DNA of 64,000 nucleotides from Vibrio orientalis CIP 102891 = ATCC 33934 (GCF_000176235.1 NZ_ACZV01000003.1:62001-126000), one strand, 5' to 3'; shown: positions 10,555 to 20,034, counted from the first letter of the stretch. The notes: a model not told the origin generated them from the sequence alone. Numbers and translations are program-made.

Positions 10555-12006
10555 ATGGCTACCCTAACTGATGCTCCAAAAACGGCTAACTCTGCAACTC
10601 GTATCGAAGAAGACCTACTAGGCGAGCGCCATGTACCGGCTGATGCGTACTACGGCATTCACACTCTACGCGCGATCGAAAACTTCAATATTTCAAGCAC
10701 TACTATTTCAGACGTACCTGAATTCGTCCGTGGTATGGTGATGACGAAGAAAGCCGCTGCACTGGCAAACAAAGAGCTTGGTGCGATTCCAAAAGACGTT
10801 GCTAACTACATCCTAGAAGCGTGTGATTTGATCCTTGAAACAGGTAAGTGCATGGATCAGTTCCCGTCAGACGTATTCCAAGGCGGTGCGGGCACGTCAG
10901 TAAACATGAACACTAACGAAGTTATCGCGAACGTTGCACTTGAACTAATGGGCAAGGAAAAAGGCCAATATGAGTTCATCAACCCGAACGATCACGTAAA
11001 CAAGAGCCAATCAACTAACTGTGCGTACCCAACCGGTTTCCGTATCGCAGTTTACAACAGTGTTCATCAGTTGATGGAAGCGATCGAATACCTTAAAGGC
11101 GCATTCGAACTTAAAGCACAAGAATTCAAAGACATCTTGAAGATGGGTCGTACTCAGCTGCAAGATGCGGTTCCTATGACTGTGGGTCAAGAGTTCCACG
11201 CATGGGCAGTTACACTAAACGAAGAGATTCGTGCCCTGGACTACACGTCTAAACTGCTACTAGAAATCAACCTAGGTGCAACAGCGATCGGTACTGGTCT
11301 AAACGCACCAACTGGTTACCAAGCACTAGCAGTGAAACACCTAGCGGAAGTAACTGGCGTTGAAGTAGTTGCAGCAGAAGACCTAATCGAAGCGACGTCT
11401 GACTGTGGCGCTTACGTAATGACGCACGGCGCGCTTAAACGCCTAGCAGTGAAACTGTCTAAGATCTGTAACGACCTTCGTCTACTTTCTTCTGGTCCTC
11501 GCTCTGGTCTAAACGAGCTAAACCTACCAGAAATGCAAGCAGGCTCTTCAATCATGCCAGCTAAAGTAAACCCAGTTATCCCTGAAGTTGTAAACCAAGT
11601 TTGCTTTAAAGTTCTAGGTAACGACAACACCGTTTCTTTCGCAGCAGAAGGCGGCCAGCTACAGCTTAACGTAATGGAACCGGTTATCGCACAAAGCGTG
11701 TTTGAGTCTATCTCTCTACTACACAACGCGTGTGTTAACTTGCGTGATAAGTGTATCGACGGCATCACAGTGAACAAAGAAGTGTGTGAGAACTACGTAT
11801 ACAACTCTATCGGTATCGTTACTTACCTAAACCCATACATTGGCCACCATGAAGGTGACATTGTTGGTAAAATCTGTGCAGAAACAGGTAAGAGTGTACG
11901 CGAAGTGGTTCTTGAGCGCGGCCTACTAACAGAAGATGAACTAGATGACATTCTTTCTGTTGAAAACTTTATGCACCCAACGTATAAAGCGAAACGCTAC
12001 GAATAA
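10555..12006 (+). CDS. aspA: Aspartate ammonia-lyase (aspartase)
   Basis: Converts L-aspartate to fumarate and ammonia. The 483-residue protein belongs to the fumarase/aspartase superfamily. Signature [15 protein letters not shown] (flexible loop with the catalytic serine) is present, as are [26 protein letters not shown] and [18 protein letters not shown]. The N-terminus (about 12 residues) is slightly longer than in E. coli AspA (478 residues). An AAGGATCC ribosome site precedes the ATG. dcuA follows 154 bp downstream, giving aspartate-to-fumarate conversion plus C4-dicarboxylate exchange, the usual anaerobic fumarate-respiration pairing. A terminator between the two means at least part of dcuA transcription may be separate. 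Confidence 0.98.
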   Translation: MATLTDAPKTANSATRIEEDLLGERHVPADAYYGIHTLRAIENFNISSTTISDVPEFVRGMVMTKKAAALANKELGAIPKDVANYILEACDLILETGKCMDQFPSDVFQGGAGTSVNMNTNEVIANVALELMGKEKGQYEFINPNDHVNKSQSTNCAYPTGFRIAVYNSVHQLMEAIEYLKGAFELKAQEFKDILKMGRTQLQDAVPMTVGQEFHAWAVTLNEEIRALDYTSKLLLEINLGATAIGTGLNAPTGYQALAVKHLAEVTGVEVVAAEDLIEATSDCGAYVMTHGALKRLAVKLSKICNDLRLLSSGPRSGLNELNLPEMQAGSSIMPAKVNPVIPEVVNQVCFKVLGNDNTVSFAAEGGQLQLNVMEPVIAQSVFESISLLHNACVNLRDKCIDGITVNKEVCENYVYNSIGIVTYLNPYIGHHEGDIVGKICAETGKSVREVVLERGLLTEDELDDILSVENFMHPTYKAKRYE

Positions 12007-12018
12007 TAGCAAATTGAT

Positions 12019-12045
12019 AAAGGCCCCAAACGGGGCCTTTTTTAG
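12019..12045 (+). terminator. Terminator between aspA and dcuA
   Basis: Perfect stem AAAGGCCCC/GGGGCCTTT with loop AAAC and six T residues after it. Confidence 0.9.
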
Positions 12046-12086
12046 GCCTCTATACGGTTAACCACACGCAGTTAAAGGTCTTTATT

Positions 12087-12133
12087 TTCTGATTATCTAA
12101 ACATTCAGACAGTGAGTTTTTAGATAATCAGAA
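12087..12133. repeat. Perfect 15-bp inverted repeat upstream of dcuA
   Basis: Arms TTCTGATTATCTAAA (12087-12101) and TTTAGATAATCAGAA (12119-12133) are exact complements separated by 17 bases. The right arm ends 27 bases before the dcuA ATG. No T-run follows, so it is not a normal terminator. It could be an operator or an mRNA leader hairpin. Confidence 0.8.
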
Positions 12134-12160
12134 TCAAAATAACTTTATGAGGTAATTATT

Positions 12161-13468
12161 ATGGTTGCAGTAGAGCTCTTTGTCGTTCTGCTCTTTATCT
12201 ATTTGGGAGCAAGAATCGGCGGTATCGGTATTGGCCTAGCCGGTGGTGCTGGTGTTATCGCCCTGTCATTAGTGTTAGGTGTACCAACAAGCCAAGCATT
12301 CATTCCTATCGATGTTATCCTGATCATCATGTCAGTGATTACCGCGATTGCAGCAATGCAAGTCGCCGGTGGTCTAGATTGGATGGTACAAGTGGCAGAA
12401 AACTTTTTGCGTAAACACCCTGAGCGCATCACATTTTACGCGCCGATTGTTACCTTCTTGATGACATTGATGGCGGGTACAGGTCATACAGCATTTTCTA
12501 CACTTCCTGTTATTGCAGAAGTCGCTAAGGGCCAAGGCGTTCGTCCTTCCCGCCCTCTTTCTATTGCGGTTGTTGCGTCTCAAATCGCGATCACAGCATC
12601 GCCAATTTCTGCAGCAGTTGTCGCATTCGCAGCAATGCTGGCACCAATGGGCGTGGATTACCTAACCCTACTTGCGGTTTGTATTCCAACCACGTTTGTT
12701 GCCTGTATGGTTGGTGCATTCGTTGCAAACTTCATGGGCTGTGAGCTAAAAGATGATCCTGTTTACCAAGAACGTTTAGAGAAAGGCCTAATTAAACTTG
12801 CGACGGATGAACAGCGTGAAATCCTACCTACTGCGAAAAAGGCAACTTACATTTTCCTAGCGGCGATTGGTTTTGTGGTTTGTTACGCAGCGGCAATTTC
12901 AAACTCAATAGGCCTAATCGAGAACCCAGCGCTTGGTCGTAACGAAGCAATCATGACGGTAATGCTAGCAGCTGCAGCAGCGATCGTAATGAGCTGTAAA
13001 ATCGACGCTGGTAAAATCCCAGCTGCGGCAACATTCCGCTCTGGTATGACAGCGTGTGTCTGTGTACTTGGTGTGGCATGGCTTGGTTCAACGTTCGTTA
13101 ACGCGCACGTAGATGGCATTAAAGAAGTCGCAGGTGCGCTACTGGCAGATTACCCATGGATGCTGGCAATGGTACTGTTCTTTGCTTCTATGCTGCTCTA
13201 CTCGCAAGGTGCAACGACTGTGGCTCTAATGCCAGCAGCGCTAGCGATTGGCGTAGCGCCACTAACAGCAGTTGCATCATTTGCGGCAGTCAGTGCTCTG
13301 TTCGTACTGCCAACTTACCCAACGCTACTAGCAGCAGTTGAGATGGATGACACGGGCTCAACACGTATTGGTAAGTACGTCTTTAACCACCCATTCTTTG
13401 TCCCTGGTGTGGCGACGATTGCTTCTGCAGTCGCACTTGGCTTCACATTTGGTGGTCTATTTATCTAA
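12161..13468 (+). CDS. dcuA: Anaerobic C4-dicarboxylate transporter, DcuA/DcuB family
   Basis: Inner-membrane antiporter of 435 residues with about ten hydrophobic segments; exchanges fumarate, malate or aspartate for succinate. Recognisable family stretches are GGIGIGLAGGAGV (N-terminal), AGTGHTAFSTLPVIAEVAKGQGVRPSRPLS and the C-terminal FFASMLLYSQGATTVALMPAALAIG. The position directly behind aspA is typical of dcuA rather than dcuB (which goes with fumB), so I prefer dcuA. Ribosome site GAGGTAATT precedes the ATG. Regulation may involve the long inverted repeat in its leader. Confidence 0.94.
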   Translation: MVAVELFVVLLFIYLGARIGGIGIGLAGGAGVIALSLVLGVPTSQAFIPIDVILIIMSVITAIAAMQVAGGLDWMVQVAENFLRKHPERITFYAPIVTFLMTLMAGTGHTAFSTLPVIAEVAKGQGVRPSRPLSIAVVASQIAITASPISAAVVAFAAMLAPMGVDYLTLLAVCIPTTFVACMVGAFVANFMGCELKDDPVYQERLEKGLIKLATDEQREILPTAKKATYIFLAAIGFVVCYAAAISNSIGLIENPALGRNEAIMTVMLAAAAAIVMSCKIDAGKIPAAATFRSGMTACVCVLGVAWLGSTFVNAHVDGIKEVAGALLADYPWMLAMVLFFASMLLYSQGATTVALMPAALAIGVAPLTAVASFAAVSALFVLPTYPTLLAAVEMDDTGSTRIGKYVFNHPFFVPGVATIASAVALGFTFGGLFI

Positions 13469-13488
13469 TCGCATCAAGCGAATATATA

Positions 13489-13510
13489 GGGAGCTTCGGC
13501 TCCCTTTTTT
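13489..13510 (+). terminator. Terminator of dcuA
   Basis: Stem GGGAGC/GCTCCC with a stable TTCG tetraloop, followed by TTTTTT. Confidence 0.9.
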
Positions 13511-13899
13511 ATTTTCTCCATCGTAAAAACACTTAGCTCACATTTCATTTTTGACTTTAATCAATAAAAGCTCCGAAATTTACTCTTGAATTTTAATCCG
13601 GCGATATGAATAAAATTCCCTCATTATTAATTTATGCCTTTTTTCACTCAAGCCAATAAGAAAACTCCGTCAAAAAAAAGAATATTAATCCGGCTATTTC
13701 AAACAATTAGTCTCCACTTAATCTTTTGTAAAAAACCATACAAAGACAGGGTCTATATTTTTGTGAAGGCCCACAAAGTTACCTTTCCATCCTCGGATTA
13801 AAATAGTCCCAACAGGCAAGAAGCCTATATAAGAATTCCAATTACTAATAACTTCCCTACAAAGTTATTTTATTTTTAATAACGATGAGTCGCTGATTC

Positions 13900-13929
13900 A
13901 CTTTTATTTATCGGTATATAAATAAAAGT
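13900..13929. repeat. Perfect 12-bp inverted repeat abutting the ribosome site of the arcD-like gene
   Basis: ACTTTTATTTAT (13900-13911) and ATAAATAAAAGT (13918-13929) are exact complements around a 6-base loop. The Shine-Dalgarno AAGGAG starts at 13930, and the ATG is at 13942. It is either an operator at the promoter or a hairpin affecting translation. Confidence 0.8.
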
Positions 13930-13941
13930 AAGGAGATAGCC

Positions 13942-15390
13942 ATGACAACCCAAACTGTACCGACCGAAGAAAAAAAAGGTGGCTTCTTTGCCAACTTCAA
14001 ATTCCCTTCTGCATACACCATTCTTTTTATCTTAATTGCTTTAGTGGCAATGCTGACTTGGATCGTTCCCGCGGGTCAATACGACCGTGCAATGAATGAA
14101 GACCTAGGTCGTGAAGTTCCTGTCACTGGTACTTATCAAGCTGTAGAAGGGAACCCTCAAGGTGTGATTGATGTACTTCTAGCACCTATTGATGGCTTCT
14201 ACGACCACAATAGCTATGAAGCTGCTGCAATCGATGTTTCTCTTTTCATTCTTATCATCGGTGGCTTCCTAGGACTAGTAACCAAGACAGGTGCGATTGA
14301 CGCAGGTATTGAACGCGTTACCCATCGCTTGCAAGGTAGAGAAGAGATGATGATTCCTATCTTGATGGCACTGTTTGCAGCCGGCGGTACTGTCTATGGG
14401 ATGGCGGAAGAGTCACTGCCTTTCTACACCCTACTCGTTCCTGTGATGATGGCCGCTCGCTTTGACCCATTGGTCGCAGCCGCAACCGTTCTTCTTGGTG
14501 CTGGTATCGGTGTGCTCGGTTCTACAATTAACCCATTTGCGACGGTAATTGCAGCCAACGCTTCTGGTATTCCATTTACCGACGGCATTATGCTGCGCGC
14601 TCTCATGCTAGTGATTGGCTACGGTATCTGTGTCGCTTACGTGATGCGCTATGCTCGCATGGTTCGTGAAGACCAAAGCAAGTCTATCGTTTACGACAAG
14701 TACGAAGAGAACAAGGCGCACTTCCTTGGCAACCAAGATGGCGGTTCTCTAGAGTTCACAACTACGCGTAAAGTAATTCTAACTATCTTCGGTGGTTCAT
14801 TCGGGGTAATGATTTACGGTGTATCTGTCGCAGGATGGTGGATGGCAGAGATCTCAGCCATGTTCCTAGCAGCAACGATTCTTGTTGGTCTAGTGGCTCG
14901 CATGAGTGAGGAGGACTTTACCAATAGCTTTATCGACGGCGCTCGTGACCTACTGGGTGTCGCACTGATCATCGGTATTGCCCGTGGTATCGTGGTAGTG
15001 ATGGACCGCGGTATGATCACCGACACTATCTTGTTCTCAGCAGAACAGATGGTGACTGGTCTATCGTCAGTGGTGTTCATTAACGTGATGTTCTTCCTAG
15101 AGATTCTACTGTCATTCCTAGTGCCATCAACGTCAGGTCTAGCGGTATTAACCATGCCAATCATGGCACCACTTGCTGACTTTGCGGGTGTTGGTCGTGA
15201 GCTTGTGATTACTGCTTACCAATCTGCTTCAGGTCTAGTGAACTTAATTACACCAACATCAGCGGTAGTAATGGGTGGTCTAGCTATCGCTCGCGTCCCT
15301 TACGTTCGCTGGGTGAAATGGGTCGCGCCACTACTCGCGATTCTGACTCTGTTCTGCATTGTATGTCTAAGTATTGCAGCGCTAATCTAG
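13942..15390 (+). CDS. arcD: YfcC-family membrane transporter, probable arginine/ornithine antiporter (ArcD role)
   Basis: 482 residues with about 12 hydrophobic segments, of the YfcC/DcuC-like group of the ion-transporter superfamily. Landmarks: TWIVPAGQYDR near the N-terminus, AGGTVYGMAEESLPFY, LGSTINPFATVIAA and the C-terminal LVPSTSGLAVLTMPIMAPLADF with ASGLVNLITPTSAVVMGGLA. Several Gram-positive ArcD exchangers belong to this family, and the next three genes are arcA, arcC and an ornithine carbamoyltransferase, so arginine-in/ornithine-out exchange is the best guess. Specificity is inferred from neighbours only. It is separated from arcA by 1.1 kb of repeats and has its own terminator, so it is a separate transcription unit. 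Confidence 0.85.
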   Translation: MTTQTVPTEEKKGGFFANFKFPSAYTILFILIALVAMLTWIVPAGQYDRAMNEDLGREVPVTGTYQAVEGNPQGVIDVLLAPIDGFYDHNSYEAAAIDVSLFILIIGGFLGLVTKTGAIDAGIERVTHRLQGREEMMIPILMALFAAGGTVYGMAEESLPFYTLLVPVMMAARFDPLVAAATVLLGAGIGVLGSTINPFATVIAANASGIPFTDGIMLRALMLVIGYGICVAYVMRYARMVREDQSKSIVYDKYEENKAHFLGNQDGGSLEFTTTRKVILTIFGGSFGVMIYGVSVAGWWMAEISAMFLAATILVGLVARMSEEDFTNSFIDGARDLLGVALIIGIARGIVVVMDRGMITDTILFSAEQMVTGLSSVVFINVMFFLEILLSFLVPSTSGLAVLTMPIMAPLADFAGVGRELVITAYQSASGLVNLITPTSAVVMGGLAIARVPYVRWVKWVAPLLAILTLFCIVCLSIAALI

Positions 15391-15440
15391 GTTAATCGTT
15401 TCTTTTCCTTACCCGGCTCACAGGAAGTGAGCCCTCTCCC

Positions 15441-15466
15441 AAAGCCGCCTTAGTGCGGCTTTTCTC
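15441..15466 (+). terminator. Terminator of the arcD-like gene
   Basis: Stem AAAGCCGC/GCGGCTTT with loop CTTAGT, then TTTC. Confidence 0.8.
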
Positions 15467-15492
15467 ATATCTAGGCTAGGTAAGAACCGTCC

Positions 15493-15924
15493 AGAGATTC
15501 CCTACTCGCTCCTTCGTCACTCTATGGAATGACTAACAAGCCTCTTCCTCACTACAGCATTGTCATCCTCAAGAATGAGGAACCAACGAGATGGGGATCT
15601 CTTAACCCTAGTCGCGATATTTTAGAGATTCCCTGCTCACTCCTTCGTCGCCCTATGGGATGGCTAACAAGCCTCCTCCTCACTACAGCACTGTCATCCT
15701 CAAGAGTGAGGAACCAACGAGTTGGAGAGTTCTTAACGCTAGTCGCGATATTTTAGAGATTCCCTGCTCACTCCTGCCGCCCTATGGAATGACTAACAAG
15801 CCTCCTCCTCACTACAGCACCGTCATCCTCAAGAGTGAAGAATGAACGAGTTGGGGATCTCTTAACGCTCGTCGCGATATTTTTGAGATTCCCTGCTCAC
15901 TCCTTCGTCGAACTATGAAATGAC
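15493..15924. repeat. Tandem cluster of palindromic repeats (family A), one half copy and three full copies
   Basis: A half copy at 15493-15533 is followed by full copies at about 15562-15664, 15693-15793 and 15822-15924. They are spaced by a conserved 28-29 bp linker (AACAAGCCTCCTCCTCACTA core), giving periods of 131 and 129 bp. Each full copy runs from GTCATCCTCAAG to a TGGAATGAC-like end, with inner arms TTGGGGATCT and AGATTCCCTGCTC. Confidence 0.85.
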
Positions 15925-16400
15925 TAATTCAAATATCATCATTCGATAATTATATATCTCGATATTTATAATAAGAAAAACTATCGCTATCAATTAACTC
16001 CATTAATCAATCTTATTTTAGTGTTCAACGCATTTTAAATAGTCAATGTGATCCAGAACAAATTTATTATCAAAAGTTTTGTTACCAAAGGCGTAAATCA
16101 CCCTTTAAAAACACTTAACTAAGAACTTATAGTGCATATTTCTATTCTATTCACTGTTTTATCAAAGTTATTAAATTGAATATCTTTCCCCCAAACCACC
16201 TTTTGTCTAATTCCACGCATAAACTAATGCATAAACTTCCCAAGAACATAGCTAAATAGGGCATTCACATCCAGATAACAAGTGAATAGATATTGTTAAA
16301 ACCCTTATAAATCAAGGCCTGGAGCATAAAAAACGAACTGTGATTGACCTCTAAGAATCCCCTGCCAACAGGCGTAATATGAATTCCAGAAACAAAATAA

Positions 16401-16418
16401 GTGAATAAATAAATTCAC
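16401..16418. promoter_or_regulatory. Candidate arginine-repressor (ARG box-like) site upstream of arcA
   Basis: GTGAATAAATAAATTCAC has exact 6-base arms GTGAAT/ATTCAC. The core resembles the ARG box consensus (TGAAT-N4-ATTCA), but with six instead of four central bases. It lies 75 bp before the arcA ATG. The 10-mer TGAATAAATA recurs upstream of the ArgR paralogue (21844-21853). Confidence 0.5.
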
Positions 16419-16492
16419 GCTTCTATTCCCTACAAATTAATTATTAGTTTTTAAAATAAAACTAATTAAAGAAATATAAGAGAGATACGATC

Positions 16493-17716
16493 ATGAGTAA
16501 GTTATACGTAGGTTCTGAAATCGGTCAATTACGTCGCGTCCTTGTTCACCGCCCTAGACGCGCTCTCACTCACTTAACACCTTCTAACTGTCATGATCTA
16601 CTGTTTGATGATGTACTTGCAGTAGAACGCGCAGGTAAAGAGCACGATGTGTTTACTCAAACACTACGTGACCAAGGTGTCGAGGTTCTACTACTTACTG
16701 ACCTTCTTGCTGACACACTTGCAGTGCCAGAAGCAAAAGACTGGCTACTAAGCCGTCAGGTATCTGATTACCGTTTAGGTAAAACATTTGCTAATGACGT
16801 GCGCTGCTACCTAGGCGACCTTCCAAACCTAGAGCTAGCGAAGATCCTGACGGGTGGTCTGTCTTACGCTGAAATGCCAATGAAGTCTTCTTCAATGCTG
16901 CAAGGTCTTCACGCTCCAACAGACTTCATCATCGAGCCACTACCGAATCACCTATTCACTCGTGACACGTCATGCTGGGTATACGGTGGCGTATCTATCA
17001 ACCCGATGGCGAAACCAGCTCGTCAACGTGAAACTAACCATGTTCGCGCTATCTACCGCTGGCACCCAACTTTCGCCGGCCAAGACTTCATTAAATACTT
17101 TGGCGATGACGAAAACATCAACTACGACAACTCTACCATCGAAGGCGGTGACGTATTGGTTATCGGTCGCGGCACAGTACTTATCGGCATGTCTGAGCGT
17201 ACAACCGCACAAGGTGTTGAGCACTTAGCATCAGGCCTATTCAAACATGGCCAAGCGAAGCAAATCATTGCGATGGAGCTACCAAAACACCGCTCTTGCA
17301 TGCACCTAGATACCGTAATGACGCACATGAACGAAGACACCTTCTCTGTCTACCCAGAAGTGGTACGCAAAGATGTGAAGTGCTGGAGCCTAACTGGCGA
17401 TGAGTCTGGCGCAGTTAACGTCAAAGAAGAAGGCTACTTCGTAACAGCTATCGAGAAAGCGCTTGGCGTAGACAAGCTAAATCTGATCACTACCGGTGGT
17501 GACAACTTCCACGCAGAACGTGAGCAGTGGAACGACGCGAACAACGTTCTCACTGTGAAACCTGGCGTGGTTATCGGCTACGAAGGCAATACTTACACCA
17601 ACGAGAAATACGACAAAGCAGGCATCACTGTCCTACCTATCCCAGGTGATGAGCTAGGTCGTGGTCGCGGCGGCGCTCGCTGCATGAGCTGCCCAATCGA
17701 ACGTGACGGCATTTAA
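16493..17716 (+). CDS. arcA: Arginine deiminase
   Basis: First enzyme of the arginine deiminase (ADI) pathway: arginine to citrulline and ammonia. 407 residues, full length. Guanidino-group-modifying enzyme motifs are visible: [11 protein letters not shown] near the N-terminus, [31 protein letters not shown] and the C-terminal nucleophile motif [10 protein letters not shown] with Cys397 as the likely catalytic residue. Ribosome site AGAGAG precedes the ATG. arcC follows after 60 bp and the ornithine carbamoyltransferase after another 105 bp, making an arcA-arcC-arcB/argF row. The upstream half-sites suggest control by an ArgR-type protein. Confidence 0.97.
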   Translation: MSKLYVGSEIGQLRRVLVHRPRRALTHLTPSNCHDLLFDDVLAVERAGKEHDVFTQTLRDQGVEVLLLTDLLADTLAVPEAKDWLLSRQVSDYRLGKTFANDVRCYLGDLPNLELAKILTGGLSYAEMPMKSSSMLQGLHAPTDFIIEPLPNHLFTRDTSCWVYGGVSINPMAKPARQRETNHVRAIYRWHPTFAGQDFIKYFGDDENINYDNSTIEGGDVLVIGRGTVLIGMSERTTAQGVEHLASGLFKHGQAKQIIAMELPKHRSCMHLDTVMTHMNEDTFSVYPEVVRKDVKCWSLTGDESGAVNVKEEGYFVTAIEKALGVDKLNLITTGGDNFHAEREQWNDANNVLTVKPGVVIGYEGNTYTNEKYDKAGITVLPIPGDELGRGRGGARCMSCPIERDGI

Positions 17717-17776
17717 GTAACCAGTTGATTTGGCAGGAGGGATATTTCTCCTGCCCCCTGCAAAGAGATAACAGCA

Positions 17777-18688
17777 ATGACTAAACAAACTGTAGTTGTA
17801 GCACTAGGTGGTAACGCTCTTCTTCGCCGCGGTGAACCGTTGGAAGCAGATGTACAACGCCACAACATTGAAATCGCGGTAAAAACCATTTCTGAAATCG
17901 CTCAAGAGTACAACGTAGTACTTGTCCACGGTAATGGCCCACAAGTTGGATTACTGGCTCTACAAGGCTTGGAATACAAAAAAGTGGCACCTTACCCATT
18001 AGACGTATTGGGCAGTGAGACTCAAGGCATGATCGGCTACATGCTGATGCAAGAATTCAAAAACCAAATGCCTAACGTCAACGCAACTTGCATGTTGACC
18101 CAGATGACGGTCGATCCAAAAGATCCTGCATTCGCTGACCCAACTAAGCCAATTGGCCCTATTTACGAAGAAGCTGAAGCGCGTGAGCTGGCAGAGAAGT
18201 ACCACTGGACAATCAAGCCAGACGGCCAGCACTTCCGCCGTGTAGTACCTAGCCCACAACCAACGGGCATCATTGAGCATGAAGCGATCACTGCGCTTAT
18301 CGAACAAGGTCACCTAGTAATTTGTACTGGCGGTGGCGGTATTCCGGTGAAACGCGAAAACGGCAAGTTAGTCGGTGTTGAAGCGGTTATCGACAAAGAT
18401 ATGTCAGCTGCATTCCTCGCTAAGCAGTTAGATGCCGATGCACTGCTTATCCTGACTGATGCCGACGCGGTTTACCTAGATTGGGGCAAACCAACCCAAC
18501 ACGCACTGCGCAGCACTAACCCAAGCGAACTGGCGAAATACCAATTTGATGCTGGTTCTATGGGACCAAAAATCGAAGCATCGTGCGAGTTCATTAATCA
18601 AGGCGGCAAAGTAGTCGGTATCGGCTCACTGCAAGATGGTCTGCAAATTCTTCAAGGCACAGCCGGCACTAACATCACTAAAGGCTAG
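17777..18688 (+). CDS. arcC: Carbamate kinase
   Basis: Makes ATP from carbamoyl phosphate and ADP, the energy step of the ADI pathway. 303 residues of the amino-acid-kinase fold: VVVALGGNALLRRGE at the N-terminus, VLVHGNGPQVGLL, FRRVVPSPQP (family-specific), VICTGGGGIPV, AVIDKDMSAAFLA and LLILTDADAVYLDWG. Length and motifs match known ArcC proteins. It sits between arcA and the carbamoyltransferase gene, consistent with one transcript. The ATG follows AAAGAGATAACAGC. Confidence 0.97.
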   Translation: MTKQTVVVALGGNALLRRGEPLEADVQRHNIEIAVKTISEIAQEYNVVLVHGNGPQVGLLALQGLEYKKVAPYPLDVLGSETQGMIGYMLMQEFKNQMPNVNATCMLTQMTVDPKDPAFADPTKPIGPIYEEAEARELAEKYHWTIKPDGQHFRRVVPSPQPTGIIEHEAITALIEQGHLVICTGGGGIPVKRENGKLVGVEAVIDKDMSAAFLAKQLDADALLILTDADAVYLDWGKPTQHALRSTNPSELAKYQFDAGSMGPKIEASCEFINQGGKVVGIGSLQDGLQILQGTAGTNITKG

Positions 18689-18729
18689 GCCTTAAATAAA
18701 ACATTAGTTACTTAAAACCAATTACCTTG

Positions 18730-18769
18730 TGCGCTTTCTTACCTCTTTCCCTGCAACCAAGAGAGCGCA
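18730..18769 (+). repeat. Hairpin-forming inverted repeat between arcC and the OTC gene
   Basis: TGCGCTTTC (18730-18738) and GAGAGCGCA (18761-18769) pair at eight of nine positions, plus a wobble. No T-run follows, so it is more likely an mRNA processing or stability element than a terminator. Confidence 0.45.
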
Positions 18770-18793
18770 TACAAAACAAAGAAGGAAAACATC

Positions 18794-19804
18794 ATGGCTT
18801 TTAACCTACGTAACCGTAACTTCCTAAAACTATTAGACTTTACTCCACGTGAAATCCAACACTTCTTGGACCTTTCAGCGGAACTGAAAAAAGCGAAATA
18901 CAACGGCTATGAGCAACCTCGTCTAAAAGGTAAAAATATTGCGCTAATTTTCGAGAAAACATCGACTCGTACCCGTTGTGCATTTGAAGTTGCAGCATTT
19001 GACCAAGGCGCTCAAGTGTCTTACTTAGGCCCATCTGGTTCTCAAATTGGTCACAAAGAGTCAATGAAAGATACTGCTCGCGTTCTTGGTCGCATGTACG
19101 ACGGCATCGAGTACCGTGGCTTCGGTCAAGAGATCGTTGAAGAGCTAGGCGCATACGCTGGTGTACCAGTATGGAACGGTCTAACAGACGAATTCCACCC
19201 AACTCAAATCCTAGCTGACTTCCTAACGATGATGGAACACGGCCGTGGTAAACAACTGCACGAAATGAAGTTTGCTTACCTAGGTGATGCACGCAACAAC
19301 ATGGGTAACTCACTCATGGTTGGCGCAGCGAAAATGGGCATGGACATCCGTCTAGTCGCTCCAAAAGCATTCTGGCCAGAAGAAGAGCTAGTGGCAACTT
19401 GCCGTGAAATCGCACAAGAGACTGGCGCGAAAATCACAATGACTGAAGACGTTCAAGAAGGCGTTCAAGGCTGTGATTACCTATACACTGACGTTTGGGT
19501 ATCGATGGGTGAAGCGAAAGAAGCTTGGGCTGAGCGTATTAACCTAATGATGCCTTACCAAGTAAACATGGAAATGCTTAAAGCAACAGGCAACCCACAT
19601 GTGAAATTCATGCACTGTCTACCAGCGTTCCACGGTGAAGATACCACTGTTGGTAAAGAGCTAGCAGCAGAATACCCACAACTGAAAGATGGTGTGGAAG
19701 TAACAGATGAAGTGGTTGAGTCTAAGCACTCTATCGTCTTCGATGAAGCTGAAAACCGCATGCACACAATCAAAGCGGTAATGGTTGCGACACTAGGTGA
19801 TTAA
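18794..19804 (+). CDS. argF: Ornithine carbamoyltransferase
   Basis: Interconverts ornithine + carbamoyl phosphate and citrulline + phosphate. 336 residues with the carbamoyl-phosphate motif [26 protein letters not shown], and the ornithine-loop motif [10 protein letters not shown]; length equals E. coli ArgF/ArgI (334). Position behind arcA and arcC suggests the catabolic direction (arcB role), whereas E. coli-like sequence and the neighbouring pyrBI allow a biosynthetic role. Which one cannot be decided without knowing whether another copy exists in the genome. Ribosome site GAAGGAAAAC precedes the ATG. Confidence 0.95.
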   Translation: MAFNLRNRNFLKLLDFTPREIQHFLDLSAELKKAKYNGYEQPRLKGKNIALIFEKTSTRTRCAFEVAAFDQGAQVSYLGPSGSQIGHKESMKDTARVLGRMYDGIEYRGFGQEIVEELGAYAGVPVWNGLTDEFHPTQILADFLTMMEHGRGKQLHEMKFAYLGDARNNMGNSLMVGAAKMGMDIRLVAPKAFWPEEELVATCREIAQETGAKITMTEDVQEGVQGCDYLYTDVWVSMGEAKEAWAERINLMMPYQVNMEMLKATGNPHVKFMHCLPAFHGEDTTVGKELAAEYPQLKDGVEVTDEVVESKHSIVFDEAENRMHTIKAVMVATLGD

Positions 19805-19822
19805 TCACCACTAGTCGCAGCT

Positions 19823-19965
19823 AATACTCAAAATAGTTGGAGCTGTAGCAAGGCAACAAATGAATGAGTCTTCCTGAGTTTAGTCCGCTAAATGATTGGC
19901 TGGGCCGGCACTCCGGGCGAATGAATGCAGTTAACGCCGCTACAGTTTCAAATATGAAGAGTATT
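19823..19965. repeat. ERIC-like palindromic repeat downstream of the OTC gene
   Basis: About 143 bp with complementary ends: AATACTCAAAATAGTTGGAG at one side and TTTCAAATATGAAGAGTATT at the other. The inner segments AGCTGTAGCAAGGCAAC and GCAGTTAACGCCGCTACAG match what I remember of the enterobacterial ERIC consensus ends. Related copies are at 53566-53674 and, reduced to ends, at 43682-43718. Confidence 0.75.
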
Positions 19966-19974
19966 TCTGCAGGG

Positions 19975-20034
19975 AAATGCGGGTGGCATGATGACTCTTC
20001 TCGATTATGTCTGAATAAAGCCCGCATTTTTTTT
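19975..20034 (+). terminator. Probable terminator of the arcA-arcC-argF row
   Basis: AAATGCGGG (19975-19983) and CCCGCATTT (20021-20029) pair perfectly across a 37-base loop and are followed by TTTTT. The long loop makes it unusual, but the T-run supports termination. Confidence 0.6.

Larger units (their letters stand above)
13469..13941. other. 473-bp promoter region of the arcD-like transporter
   Basis: AT-rich sequence with the dcuA terminator at its start and a 12-bp inverted repeat at its end. An ATTCAC half-site at 13896-13901 overlaps that repeat. No ORF above 60 codons and no RNA gene recognised. Confidence 0.5.
15391..16492. other. 1.1-kb non-coding region between arcD-like gene and arcA
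   Basis: Three parts: the arcD terminator (15441-15466), a tandem cluster of palindromic repeats (15493-15924), and about 570 bp of AT-rich sequence to the arcA start. The last part should hold the arcA promoter and contains several GTGAAT/ATTCAC half-sites (16149, 16263, 16282, 16401, 16413). Short open frames inside the repeats are by-products of the repeat sequence. No RNA gene recognised. Confidence 0.7.

Noticed and set aside
15529-15845. Short open frames in the repeat array (60-75 codons)
   Set aside because: They are made by the repeat sequence itself, repeat the same peptide words from copy to copy, and have no ribosome sites.
15493-15924. CRISPR array reading of the regular repeats
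   Set aside because: The period is about 130 bp, each unit is itself a long imperfect palindrome, the linkers are nearly identical rather than unique spacers, and no cas gene is nearby.
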